This document shows positions 42,028 through 50,554 of a stretch of 64,000 nt of DNA, one piece after another. Source of the DNA: UMGS1519 sp050951095. Lineage in GTDB: Bacteria; Actinomycetota; Coriobacteriia; Coriobacteriales; Eggerthellaceae. The notes under the pieces were generated by a model that was given only the letters and a program-made list of their open reading frames with translations, was not told the DNA's origin and searched no databases. Every line of letters begins with the position of its first letter. The first letter of the stretch is position 1. Location of the stretch: positions 186,001 through 250,000 of the forward strand of contig JBMNIQ010000003.1 in NCBI GenBank assembly GCA_050951095.1, read 5' to 3'. Position numbers and translations under genes: made by a program.

Positions 42028-43521
42028 ATGAGCACATCCCTTGTGCCGGGCGAACGTCCCGATAGGATGGAGGAGGAGTGCGCCGTCTTCGGCGTCTACG
42101 CTCCCGGTGAAGACGTTGCCCGGTTGACCTGCTTCGGCCTGCAGGCGCTGCAGCATCGCGGGCAGGAGAGCGCGGGCATTGCCGTCGGCGACGGCGAGAC
42201 CGTGCTGGTGCATAAGGACCTGGGCCTGGTGACCCAGGTGTTCGACGAGGCCTCGCTTGCCGCGCTGACGGGCGACGTGGCCATCGGCCACTGCCGGTAT
42301 TCCACCAGCGGCGGCGCGGGCGCGTGGGATGCCGCGCAGCCGCACATCTCCGCCATCGACAACGTGCTGGTGGCCGTTGCGCACAACGGCACGCTGGTGA
42401 ACGTGGCCGATCAGCGGGCCTTCCTCATCAACGAGGGCATCACGCTGCGCTCGAACACGGACAGCGAGGTGGCCACGAAGACCATCGGCTACGTCACGCG
42501 CAAGACCGGGCATATCCGCGACGGCATCCGCGCCGTCATGCAGCACATGACGGGTGCCTACGCCATGGTGCTGATCAACCCCGACACGCTGTATGCGTTC
42601 CGCGACCCGAACGGCATCCGCCCGCTGGTGCTGGGCAAGCTGCCGGAGAACCGCGGCTGGGTGGTATGCAGCGAAACGTGCGGCCTGGACGCCGTGGGTG
42701 CCGAATTCGTGCGCGATGTGGAACCCGGCGAGATGATTCGCATCAACGCCGAGGGCCTGCATTGCGAGCAGGCCGTTCCCGCGAAGCAGCGCGCAGCCTG
42801 CATCTTCGAGTACGTGTACTTCGCCCGCCCGGATTCCATCATGGACGGCCAGGTGGTCTACCATGCCCGCCGCCAGATGGGGCGCATCCTGGCGCAGGAG
42901 GCGCCGGCAGACGCCGACCTGGTGCTGGGTGTTCCCGACTCCGGCGTGCCGCCCGCAATCGGCTACGCCATGGAAAGCGGCATCCCGTATTCCGACGGCA
43001 TCGTGAAGAACCGCTATGTGGGGCGCACGTTCATCCAGCCCACGCAGACCATGCGCCAGATGGGCATCCGCATCAAGCTGAATCCGCTGCCGTCCGTCAT
43101 CCGCAGCAAGCGCCTGGTGGTCATCGACGACAGCATCGTGCGCGGCAATACGTCGAAGAAGCTGGTGGAGATGCTGCGCCAGGCGGGCGCGAAGGAAGTG
43201 CATCTGCGCATCGTGTCGCCCGAGGTGAAGTGGCCGTGTTTCTACGGCATCGACACGGACACGCAGGACCAGCTGCTCTCCGCCAACAACACGGTGGAGG
43301 AGGCGTGCAGGTGGATCGGCGCCGATTCGCTGGCGTTCATCTCGCTGGAGGGCCTGCATAAGTCCATCCGCGCCAGCCACGACGGCTTCTGCGACGCCTG
43401 CTTCTCCGGCAACTACGTGGTGGATATTCCCGCGGCCATGCAGAAGCGCAGCTTCCTGCCGAAGAACATGCCCGCTTCCGCGGAAGCCCCGCAAGAAGAA
43501 AAGGCGGGCGCGACGGCGTAA
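42028..43521 (+). CDS. purF: Amidophosphoribosyltransferase
   Basis: The 497-residue enzyme makes phosphoribosylamine from PRPP and glutamine, committing flux to purines. A 17-residue propeptide precedes Cys18 (MEEECAVFGVYA), the glutaminase nucleophile exposed after processing. The PRPP loop is VVIDDSIVRGNTSKK. Cysteines in AACIFEYVYFARPDS, WPCFYG and FCDACFSG match the ligands of the [4Fe-4S] cluster in the B. subtilis-type enzyme, so an oxygen-sensitive cluster is likely. CAGGAGA precedes the ATG. A terminator separates it from purM. Confidence 0.97.
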   Translation: MSTSLVPGERPDRMEEECAVFGVYAPGEDVARLTCFGLQALQHRGQESAGIAVGDGETVLVHKDLGLVTQVFDEASLAALTGDVAIGHCRYSTSGGAGAWDAAQPHISAIDNVLVAVAHNGTLVNVADQRAFLINEGITLRSNTDSEVATKTIGYVTRKTGHIRDGIRAVMQHMTGAYAMVLINPDTLYAFRDPNGIRPLVLGKLPENRGWVVCSETCGLDAVGAEFVRDVEPGEMIRINAEGLHCEQAVPAKQRAACIFEYVYFARPDSIMDGQVVYHARRQMGRILAQEAPADADLVLGVPDSGVPPAIGYAMESGIPYSDGIVKNRYVGRTFIQPTQTMRQMGIRIKLNPLPSVIRSKRLVVIDDSIVRGNTSKKLVEMLRQAGAKEVHLRIVSPEVKWPCFYGIDTDTQDQLLSANNTVEEACRWIGADSLAFISLEGLHKSIRASHDGFCDACFSGNYVVDIPAAMQKRSFLPKNMPASAEAPQEEKAGATA

Positions 43522-43594
43522 GGGCGTCGCATCCGTTGCGGCGTGCCGGAACCGCGGCAGCTGCTGCATTGTTGCTCCCGATACGGAATAGCTC

Positions 43595-43632
43595 GGAAGC
43601 GCCCCGCATGGCCGGGGCGCTTCCTCGTTTTC
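43595..43632 (+). terminator. Rho-independent terminator after purF
   Basis: A perfect 12-bp stem (GGAAGCGCCCCG/CGGGGCGCTTCC, 6-base loop) is followed by TCGTTTT. Confidence 0.88.
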
Positions 43633-43794
43633 GGGCGGTGCGCTTTTTACCGCAATCCCGTGCCGGCGCTTCCCTTCGCCGCGCGCTTCGCCCAATTAAT
43701 ACCGTGAATTCAGGCGTTTCGCCTCCGCGGCCCCATCCATTTGGGATAATGTCACAGAAGGAAAGGCTTATTGGCAAGAGTCAGGAGAGAGATC

Positions 43795-44955
43795 ATGACC
43801 GAACGAATCACGATGAGCGCGGCCGAGGGCGACGACAACCCGGCTATGCCCAGCTGGGTGACGGAAGATGCCGTGACCTATGCGAAGGCAGGTGTAGACA
43901 CCGCCGAAGGTGCCCGCGCCGTCGACGCCATCAAGGGCTTGGTGCATGAGACGTATCGCGAAGAGGTCGTGGGCGACATCGGCGGCTTCGGCGGCCTGTT
44001 CTCCATTGCCAAGGCGAAGAACATGGAGGATCCGCTGCTGGTGTCCGGCACGGACGGCGTGGGCACGAAGCTCCAGCTGGCGCGCCTGTGCGACAAGCAT
44101 GACACCGTTGGCATCGACCTGGTGGCCATGTGCGTGAACGACGTGCTGGCAACCGGTGCCGAGCCGCTGTTCTTCCTGGATTACATTGCCGTGGGAAAGC
44201 TGAAGGCCGAAGCGGTGAAGGAGGTCGTGTCCGGCATCGCCGAGGGCTGCAGGCAATCCGGCTGCGCGCTCATCGGCGGCGAGATGGCCGAGCATCCGGG
44301 CGTCATGGACCCGGACGACTACGACCTGTCCGGCTTCAGCGTGGCCATCGTCGACCGTCCGAAGATGATCGGCCCGGACAACGTGGAGGAAGGCGACGTG
44401 CTGATCGGCCTTGCCTCCAGCGGCATCCATTCGAACGGCTATTCGCTGGTCCGCAAGGTGTGCGTGGAGGGAAAGACGCACTACGAGCTGCGCCTTCCGC
44501 GTGAAGAGCTGGGCGGCGAGAGCCTGCAGGAGGCGCTGCTGCGCCCCACGCGCATCTACGTGAAGCCCGTCCGCGCGGCGCTGAACGAGATTCCCGGCGG
44601 CATCCACGCGCTGGCGCACATCACCGGCGGCGGCATCACGGAGAACCTGAACCGCGCCCTGCCGAAGAACCTGGATGCGCAGGTCGAGCTGGGCAGCTGG
44701 AGCATGCCGCCCGTCATCCCGTACGTGTGCCAGGCGGCGCGCCTGGGCGAGGCGGAGGCCCTGAAGACGTTCAACATGGGCCTGGGCATGATCCTCATCG
44801 TGAATCCGGAGCGCGCCGACGAGGTGGAACGCGTGCTGACGGACGCCGGCGAGACCACGTTCCGCGTGGGGTCCATCGTGAAGGGCAAGGGCAACGTGGT
44901 ATACGCGAACGAGGGATCTCTGTTCGCCGGCAATGCCCCGAAGGACGCTGAGTAG
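43795..44955 (+). CDS. purM: Phosphoribosylformylglycinamidine cyclo-ligase
   Basis: The 386-residue enzyme closes the imidazole ring of AIR using ATP. Conserved blocks are VSGTDGVGTKLQLA, DLVAMCVNDVLATGAEPLFF and GLASSGIHSNGYSLVRK, then HITGGGITENLNRALP. ATG 43795 has AGGAGA 6 bases upstream; TTG 43771 upstream is a possible but weaker start. It is about 40 residues longer than the usual PurM, mainly at the N-terminus (GDDNPAMPSWVTEDAVTYAK). purN begins 1 base after the stop. Confidence 0.96.
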   Translation: MTERITMSAAEGDDNPAMPSWVTEDAVTYAKAGVDTAEGARAVDAIKGLVHETYREEVVGDIGGFGGLFSIAKAKNMEDPLLVSGTDGVGTKLQLARLCDKHDTVGIDLVAMCVNDVLATGAEPLFFLDYIAVGKLKAEAVKEVVSGIAEGCRQSGCALIGGEMAEHPGVMDPDDYDLSGFSVAIVDRPKMIGPDNVEEGDVLIGLASSGIHSNGYSLVRKVCVEGKTHYELRLPREELGGESLQEALLRPTRIYVKPVRAALNEIPGGIHALAHITGGGITENLNRALPKNLDAQVELGSWSMPPVIPYVCQAARLGEAEALKTFNMGLGMILIVNPERADEVERVLTDAGETTFRVGSIVKGKGNVVYANEGSLFAGNAPKDAE

Positions 44956-44956
44956 C

Positions 44957-45616
44957 ATGGGCAAGAAGAAGCTCACGCACGCGCAGAAGATGCAGCGGGA
45001 AGGCCGCGCACCGCTGAAGGTGGGCGTGCTGGTCAGCGGGTCCGGAACGAACCTGCAGGCTATCATCGACGCTGCCGAAGCCGGCAAGATCAACGTGGAA
45101 GTGGTGCTGGTCATTGCCTCGCGACCGGATGCGTACGGCCTGGTGCGCGCGAAGAACGCGGGTATCCCCACGCATGCCATGCAGAAATTCGACTACGACG
45201 ATCCCGAGGCGGCCGATACCGTCATCGTGGACCTGATGCGGAAGGCCGGCGCGGAGTACCTGGCCATGGCCGGGTACATGCGCAAGGTCACGTCCGTGGT
45301 TCTGGATGCGTATCCGAACCGCGTGCTGAACCTGCACCCGGCGCTTCTGCCCTCGTTCGTGGGCGCCCATGCCATCGCCGATGCCTACGCGGCCGGCGTA
45401 AAGGTCACGGGCGTCACCGTGCATTTCGCGAATGCGGAATACGACAAGGGGCCCATTGTGGCCCAGCGCGCCGTGAAGGTGCACGAAGACGACACGGAGG
45501 AAACGCTGGAAGCGCGTATCCACAAGACGGAGCACAAGCTGTACCCGAAGGTGCTCGGTTGGTTGGCTGACGGGCGCGTGTCGCTCGATGACCATAATCA
45601 TGTTCACATCAATTAG
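44957..45616 (+). CDS. purN: Phosphoribosylglycinamide formyltransferase
   Basis: The 219-residue enzyme transfers a formyl group from 10-formyl-THF to GAR. The chosen ATG follows the purM stop by one base. Conserved features are KVGVLVSGSGTNLQAIIDA, the catalytic Asn-His in RVLNLHPALLPSF and the Asp of EYDKGPIVAQRAV. A basic N-terminal extension of about 20 residues (GKKKLTHAQKMQREGRAP) precedes the normal start point. It works in the same pathway as the adjacent purM and purH. Confidence 0.95.
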   Translation: MGKKKLTHAQKMQREGRAPLKVGVLVSGSGTNLQAIIDAAEAGKINVEVVLVIASRPDAYGLVRAKNAGIPTHAMQKFDYDDPEAADTVIVDLMRKAGAEYLAMAGYMRKVTSVVLDAYPNRVLNLHPALLPSFVGAHAIADAYAAGVKVTGVTVHFANAEYDKGPIVAQRAVKVHEDDTEETLEARIHKTEHKLYPKVLGWLADGRVSLDDHNHVHIN

Positions 45617-45631
45617 GGGAAGGACCAACAG

Positions 45632-47191
45632 TTGGAGAATCCAAAAGTAAAGCGCGTCCTGATCTCGGTGACCGATAAGACCGGCGTCGCCGAGTTCGCA
45701 AAGGCGCTCAGCCAGGAGTTCGGTGCCACGATCATCTCCACGGGCGGCACAGCGAAGGTCATCGCCGATGCCGGCGTTCCGGTTGTGCCGATCGACGAGG
45801 TCACCGGTTTTCCCGAGATGATGGACGGCCGCGTGAAGACGCTGCACCCGAAGGTGCACGGCGGCCTGCTTGCCCGCCGCGACAACCCGAAGCACATGGC
45901 CGAGGCGGCAGAGCACGGCATCGAGATGATCGACATGGTGGTCGTGAACCTGTATGCGTTCGAGAAGACCGTGGAGTCCGGTGCCGATTTCGACACGTGC
46001 ATCGAGAACATCGACATCGGCGGACCCAGCATGCTGCGCTCCGCCGCGAAGAACCATGCCAGCGTGGCCGTGGTCACGGATCCGGCCAGCTATGACGACA
46101 TCCTGGCAGAGATGCGCGCAAACGACGGCGCCACCACGCTGGAGACGCGCCGCAAGCTGGCGCTGAAGGTGTTCCAGACCACGGGCGCCTACGACACGGC
46201 CATTGCGAACTGGCTTGCCGGCCAGCTTGACGAGCCGAAGTTCCCCGAGGTCCTGAACCTGCAGCTGACGAAGCAGCAGGAGCTGCGCTACGGCGAGAAC
46301 CCGCATCAGGAGGCGGCGTTCTACCGCCGCAGCACGGCCACGCCGCATTCCCTGGTGAACGCCCAGCAGCTGAACGGCAAGCCGCTGAGCTACAACAACC
46401 TGCTGGACACGGACGCCTGCTGGACGCTGGCGCGCGAGTTCGACGAGCCCACTGTCATCATCCTGAAGCATCAGAATCCCTGCGGTTCCGCGAACGGCAA
46501 GGACATCGTGGAGGCGTTCGACCGCGCCTTCGCCTGCGATACGAAGAGCGCCTTCGGCGGCATCATCGCGGCGAACAAGACGGTCACCACAGAGATGGTG
46601 GAGCATATCCAGGCGAACAAGCTGTTCGTGGAGGTGCTCATCGCCCCCGACTTCGAGCAGGGTGCGCTCGACCTGCTGGCGCAGAAGCCGAACCTGCGCG
46701 TGCTGAAGACCGGCGGCATCGACCCGTTGGGCGCCGAGCCGGAGTTCCGCACCGTTGACGGCGGCGTGCTGATCCAGGACGTGGACACGGTTGCCGAAGA
46801 CCCGTCCACGTTCACGGTGCCCACGAAGCGCAAGCCCACGGACAAGGAGATGGACGACCTGCTGTTCGCCTGGAAGGTGGTCAAGGGCGTGAAGTCGAAC
46901 GCCATCCTGGTGGCGAAGGACCACGCCGGCATCGGCATGGGCCCCGGCCAACCGAATCGTGTGGACTCCGCGCTCATCGCCTGCCGCCGCGCCGGCGACG
47001 CATGCAAGGGCGCCGTTGCCGCCAGCGACGCGTTCTTCCCGTTCCGCGACAACGTGGACACGCTGGCCGAGTACGGCATCACGGCCATCATCCAACCGGG
47101 CGGTTCCATCCGCGACCAGGAGAGCATCGATGCCGCTGACGAGCACGGCATTGCCATGGTGTTCACGGGTCATCGCCACTTCCGCCACTAA
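45632..47191 (+). CDS. purH: Bifunctional AICAR formyltransferase / IMP cyclohydrolase
   Basis: The 519-residue enzyme carries out the last two steps to IMP. The cyclohydrolase domain opens KRVLISVTDKTGVAEFAKAL with TLHPKVHGGLLARRD. The transformylase domain has the conserved KHQNPCGSA and SDAFFPFRDNVD, with IIQPGGSIRDQE near the C-terminus. The start is TTG 45632, supported by GGGGAAGG about 8 bases upstream. It closes the purM-purN-purH operon and is followed by a strong terminator. Confidence 0.97.
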   Translation: MENPKVKRVLISVTDKTGVAEFAKALSQEFGATIISTGGTAKVIADAGVPVVPIDEVTGFPEMMDGRVKTLHPKVHGGLLARRDNPKHMAEAAEHGIEMIDMVVVNLYAFEKTVESGADFDTCIENIDIGGPSMLRSAAKNHASVAVVTDPASYDDILAEMRANDGATTLETRRKLALKVFQTTGAYDTAIANWLAGQLDEPKFPEVLNLQLTKQQELRYGENPHQEAAFYRRSTATPHSLVNAQQLNGKPLSYNNLLDTDACWTLAREFDEPTVIILKHQNPCGSANGKDIVEAFDRAFACDTKSAFGGIIAANKTVTTEMVEHIQANKLFVEVLIAPDFEQGALDLLAQKPNLRVLKTGGIDPLGAEPEFRTVDGGVLIQDVDTVAEDPSTFTVPTKRKPTDKEMDDLLFAWKVVKGVKSNAILVAKDHAGIGMGPGQPNRVDSALIACRRAGDACKGAVAASDAFFPFRDNVDTLAEYGITAIIQPGGSIRDQESIDAADEHGIAMVFTGHRHFRH

Positions 47192-47219
47192 CTAACATTC
47201 GCGGCATTGACGTAAAAGG

Positions 47220-47260
47220 GGCTGCAAGGCGCATTCGTTCGCCTTGCAGCCTTTGTTTTG
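47220..47260 (+). terminator. Rho-independent terminator after purH
   Basis: A perfect 12-bp stem (GGCTGCAAGGCG/CGCCTTGCAGCC, 8-base loop) is followed by TTTGTTTTG. Confidence 0.92.
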
Positions 47261-47286
47261 TTCTGAGCATGCGGGGTATAAAGCCG

Positions 47287-47419
47287 CCTACCGTGTGCGA
47301 AGCGGCCTGCGGTGCGACAAGTTGCCTGTACTGCGGCAAGCTGCCTGCCGTATGGCAAGCCGTATACCGCGTGGCAAGCCGTTTACCGCGTGGCAAGCGG
47401 TTTGCGGTGCGGCCTATAT
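47287..47419. repeat. 19-bp imperfect tandem repeat, about seven copies
   Basis: Units begin at 47287, 47306, 47325, 47344, 47363, 47382 and 47401 (last one partial). The common core is about CCGYGTGGCAAGCCG. Units 4-6 are most alike and the outer units are degenerate. The array lies between the purH terminator and the 3' end of the minus-strand TetR gene, touching its stop codon. There are no spacers, so it is not a CRISPR. Confidence 0.85.
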
Positions 47420-47962
47420 CCAGAGGAATTCCTTCAGGCGGTCCGGCACGGCGTTGTACATCCAGTCCACGAACTGGTCCCGGTCTGCCGGCTGACCGAA
47501 GTCGAACCACCGCGTGATGGCGCAGGAGACGCCTTGCAGGTACAGCTCCGCATCGAACAGCGTCTCCGGCTCCACTTCGGGGTCCATGCGGCGGATGGCA
47601 TCCTGCAGCAGCTCGACGGAATGCAGATGCGCAGGGGAAAACGGGGAAGCGGCCCCGTTCGTATGGCGCTGGGCGTTCGCATAGAAACCGCGGTCGTCGT
47701 TCAGGATGGCGATGAAGTCGTTCAGCACGTCCTTCCAACCTTTGCGGTTGTTCAGGAAGTCCGAGAAGATCAGGTCCGCCAGATGGTCGTACATCCAGGC
47801 CACCAACTCGTACTTGTCCTGGAAATGGTTGTAGAATGTGGTGGTGGAAACGCCGCAGTTGTCTGCAATCTCCTTGACGGTGATCTTGTCGATGGGTTTC
47901 GCGGCGGCAAGTTCGTGGAGCGAGGCGCCAATCAGCTCCTTCGTTGTCAGCCGGCGTACCAT
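47414..47962 (-). CDS. TetR-family transcriptional regulator
   Basis: The 182-residue protein has an N-terminal helix-turn-helix (ITVKEIADNCGVSTTTFYNHF) preceded by TTKELIGASLHELAAAKPID, and an all-alpha C-terminal ligand domain resembling DhaS-type TetR proteins. I use ATG 47962, about 9 bases after AAGGGA; ATG 47971 lies almost on that site. The frame is open further upstream, overlapping the flavodoxin gene, but that part is not protein-like. Its stop runs into the 19-bp repeats. Targets are unknown; the flavodoxin gene upstream is the nearest candidate. Confidence 0.88.
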   Translation of the reverse strand: MVRRLTTKELIGASLHELAAAKPIDKITVKEIADNCGVSTTTFYNHFQDKYELVAWMYDHLADLIFSDFLNNRKGWKDVLNDFIAILNDDRGFYANAQRHTNGAASPFSPAHLHSVELLQDAIRRMDPEVEPETLFDAELYLQGVSCAITRWFDFGQPADRDQFVDWMYNAVPDRLKEFLWI

Positions 47963-48060
47963 CTCGTTCATTCCCTTCTTTGCGTGCTCGGTCGGTGCGG
48001 TCCCATGATAGGCGAGTACCGCTTTCTCAGGCCTGCCGTTACGGTGAGCGGCGGCCAATA

Positions 48061-48090
48061 AAAACGGGGCCTCCGAAGAGACCCCGTTTA
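48061..48090 (-). terminator. Rho-independent terminator after the flavodoxin gene (minus strand)
   Basis: An 8-bp stem (AAACGGGG with CCCCGTTT) is followed on the minus strand by a T-rich run (TTTTTATT). It lies between the flavodoxin stop and the tetR start. Confidence 0.85.
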
Positions 48091-48113
48091 AATGAGCTTC
48101 AAATACCGCGCGA

Positions 48114-48518
48114 TTAGGCGATGCTGTCCGCGAAGGCACGGACGTTGCGCAGGTCCTCCGCGTTCGGATGGCCGGCGTTCGAAACGTCGGACTTGCCAAG
48201 GCAGTGGAACTCGGAAGCGGACATCTTCACGCCGGCCTCGTCAGCCACGGACTTTACGCTGTCGTAGCTGGACTCTGCGATGGCAGCGCTGCTGACGTTC
48301 AGCAGCTCGCCGATCTTCGCGGCGTTTTCCTTCACGAAATTCTTGACGTGCTTGTCGGCGCTTGCGTAGTACACGGAGTTGCACAGCACCAGCTTGTCGA
48401 CGGGGTCGTTCAGCGGCACGGAAACGGGCTTTGCCTTGACTCCCAGCTCGTCGGCGACGGCCTCTGCGAGCTTCTTGGTGTTGCCGGTCCTGGAGTAATA
48501 ACGAACTGCGACGGTCAT
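48114..48518 (-). CDS. Flavodoxin-like protein
   Basis: The 134-residue protein begins MTVAVRYYSRTGNTKKLAEA, in which SRTGNTKK is the FMN-phosphate loop of flavodoxins. The alpha/beta pattern KLVLCNSVYYASADKHVKNF follows. It is short for a flavodoxin, close to the minimal bacterial type, and would carry electrons or regulate as a small flavoprotein. The C-terminal part (FHCLGKSDVSNAGHPNAEDL) matches NADPH-independent flavodoxin relatives. A long AT-rich region lies upstream. Confidence 0.88.
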   Translation of the reverse strand: MTVAVRYYSRTGNTKKLAEAVADELGVKAKPVSVPLNDPVDKLVLCNSVYYASADKHVKNFVKENAAKIGELLNVSSAAIAESSYDSVKSVADEAGVKMSASEFHCLGKSDVSNAGHPNAEDLRNVRAFADSIA

Positions 48519-48875
48519 TCCTGCATCCCTTCATTGAGGTATCTTCGATGTCTGAAACGATAGTCTATGTTAAAGAAGAACTACAATTGACAAACTGGCG
48601 AATGTGGCAAATAGGTTGTCAAATAGCCAAAAATATAAAGAAAATAGTGAACAAATCTTGGTTGTGAGCCTGAAATAGACCAGAAACATAGATATACAAG
48701 CATGAATCAATATCAGAAATGTTACGTCGTTCTATAGTTATTATTAAACGAGAGACATAGATTGATTAAAGTAATGCATCCTGGTTGCATATATCGGTTT
48801 TTCCGCTTGCGCAGCGCGCCCGCGCCGTGCTTTCATTGCCTCGATGCAAGCTGCAATTTTTCGTAAGGAATAGGT
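48519..48875. other. AT-rich intergenic region between the flavodoxin and DUF523 genes
   Basis: This 357-bp divergent region is far more AT-rich (48540-48790) than the rest of the window. It contains an inverted repeat TTGACAA (48587-48593) / TTGTCAA (48616-48622) with 22 bases between. On the minus strand TTGTCA (48588-48593) with TAACAT 15 bp downstream may form the flavodoxin promoter. I see no gene in it. Confidence 0.65.
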
Positions 48876-49376
48876 ATGAACCACAACGTGCTGATATCCG
48901 CTTGCCTGCTGGGTGCGCGCTGCCGCTATGACGGCGCGTCGAAGCCGAACGAGGTTGCGCGGCGCCTGTTCGCGGAGCATCGCGATCGCATGGTGCCGGT
49001 CTGCCCGGAGCTGCTGGGCGGCCTGCCGCAACCCCGCACGGCCAGCGAGATCGATACGTCTTGCGAAGAGCTGCGCGTTCTGGGCGCTGCGGGCGAAGAC
49101 CGCACGGAGGCGTTCATCCAGGGCGCGCAGGCATGCCGCTACATTGCGGAGGAGGCGAACTGCCGCATTGCCATATTGAAGGCGAAGAGCCCTTCGTGCG
49201 GCAGCAGGCTCATCTATGACGGCTCGTTCACGGGAACGCTCGTTCCCGGTAACGGCGTGGCTGCAGCCGTTCTGCAGCAGATCGGCATTACCGTGATCGA
49301 CGAGCGGCGCCTGGTGCAGCTGGCGGACGAGGGCCGCCTGGAAGATCTGTTCGAGAAGCCGGATACCGTATATTAG
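48876..49376 (+). CDS. DUF523 family protein
   Basis: The 166-residue protein has the DUF523/YbbK hallmarks: VLISACLLGARCRYDGASKP at the N-terminus, VPVCPELLGGLPQPR, then AILKAKSPSCGSRLIYDGSF. Conserved cysteines (SACLLG, VCPE, PSCG) suggest a metal or iron-sulfur site, but the biochemical role is not established. AAGGAATAG precedes the ATG. It converges with ferrochelatase; no terminator is visible between them. Confidence 0.9.
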   Translation: MNHNVLISACLLGARCRYDGASKPNEVARRLFAEHRDRMVPVCPELLGGLPQPRTASEIDTSCEELRVLGAAGEDRTEAFIQGAQACRYIAEEANCRIAILKAKSPSCGSRLIYDGSFTGTLVPGNGVAAAVLQQIGITVIDERRLVQLADEGRLEDLFEKPDTVY

Positions 49377-49425
49377 TTAGCGCCTGCCGACGGGATACGC
49401 GCGCTGCGTAAAGAGTGCAATCGGG

Positions 49426-50493
49426 TTAAGCGCGCGGCAGATGGCCCTGCAGTACGTGCAGGAACGTGTTCACGGCGTAATCGCTGTCGTTGAGCGGCGG
49501 CACGGTGATAAAGCGCTCGGGATCTCCGCCGCCTTCCACGAAGGCGGGCTTCAGCTCGTGCGGGATATCCCACAGCGTTTCCAGGCAATCCGCCGAGAAT
49601 CCCGGCGTGGCGAAGAACACGCGGCCCTCCAGCTGCCCGGCCGCCATCGCACGGCCCCATTCGGGCAGCACGTCGCGGGCAAGCGGTCCCATCCAGTGCT
49701 CCGGATGCGGGCCGAACACGCTGGAATAGCAGATGGACCAGGAATCTGCGGGTGCATCAAGGCGCGCGGCGATTTCCTCCACGCTTGCGCGGACCTGGTC
49801 GACATATGTGTCGCCGGCGCGCTTGTCCTTCAGCGGGATGGAATGGAAATCGAACATGATGCGGTCGCCGGGCTTTCCGTATCCCGCCGCGCGAAGAGAG
49901 TCCGCAACGGATTCGCAGTAGACATCGTCATCGCCGTAGCTTTCGATGAATGCGGCGGGCACGTCCCAATGCAGCGCGGGGAACGTGCGCTCGAAGGCAT
50001 CGCGGACGGAACCGGTGATGCAGTAGGCGCTCTGCGGGTAGGCGGGCAGCACTGTCAGGCTGGAGCAGCCCTCATCCATCAGATGCCGGCAGGCATCGGC
50101 GAACGAATGGCCGCCGTAGCTCATGCCGATGCGCACGCGCGCTTCGCGGCCCGCGGCGCACAGCGCCTGTTCCAGCTTGGCAGCCAGGCGCTGCTCGTAG
50201 ACGATGAGCGGCGACCCTTCGTCCATCCAAACGGCCTGGTAGCGCTGCGCGGAAGTATACTGGCGCTTCGGCAGAATGGCTTTCGTCACCAGGAGCTTCC
50301 AGAACCAACGCGGCAGCTGGACGATGCGGTCGTCCATCAGGAATTCCGACAGATAGGCGTAGACGGCCGGGGGCGTCGGTGCCGCGGGCGACCCGGTGTT
50401 CGCGATGATGATGCCGGCCGGTCCGCTATGTTGCGCTTCGTACTGCATCGGCTTGCTGGGCTCCGTCTCCTTACGTTGGTTTTCGAAAGGCAT
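49426..50493 (-). CDS. hemH: Ferrochelatase
   Basis: The protein (355 residues from ATG 50493, or 340 from ATG 50448) inserts iron into a porphyrin late in haem synthesis. The N-terminus GIIIANTGSPAAPTPPAVYA, the metal-site histidine in FDFHSIPLKDKR, and the second conserved motif VEGGGDPERF match the family. Neither start has a well-spaced ribosome site. TATAGT three bases before ATG 50493 could be a -10 box, which would favour the later start. Whether it acts on protoporphyrin or coproporphyrin cannot be read. No other haem gene is in the window. Confidence 0.9.
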   Translation of the reverse strand: MPFENQRKETEPSKPMQYEAQHSGPAGIIIANTGSPAAPTPPAVYAYLSEFLMDDRIVQLPRWFWKLLVTKAILPKRQYTSAQRYQAVWMDEGSPLIVYEQRLAAKLEQALCAAGREARVRIGMSYGGHSFADACRHLMDEGCSSLTVLPAYPQSAYCITGSVRDAFERTFPALHWDVPAAFIESYGDDDVYCESVADSLRAAGYGKPGDRIMFDFHSIPLKDKRAGDTYVDQVRASVEEIAARLDAPADSWSICYSSVFGPHPEHWMGPLARDVLPEWGRAMAAGQLEGRVFFATPGFSADCLETLWDIPHELKPAFVEGGGDPERFITVPPLNDSDYAVNTFLHVLQGHLPRA

Positions 50494-50554
50494 CCTACTA
50501 TAATGAGGCGACTCGGCTCGGATGGTGCCGACGAAGGGGAGAGGAAATCGAACA

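Noticed and set aside
41998..43794. Purine riboswitch before purF or purM
   Set aside because: The gap before purF is only 30 bases. The gap before purM holds a terminator but no recognisable purine aptamer.
47287..47419. Possible CRISPR array
   Set aside because: Units of 19 bp follow each other directly without spacers and no cas gene is near.
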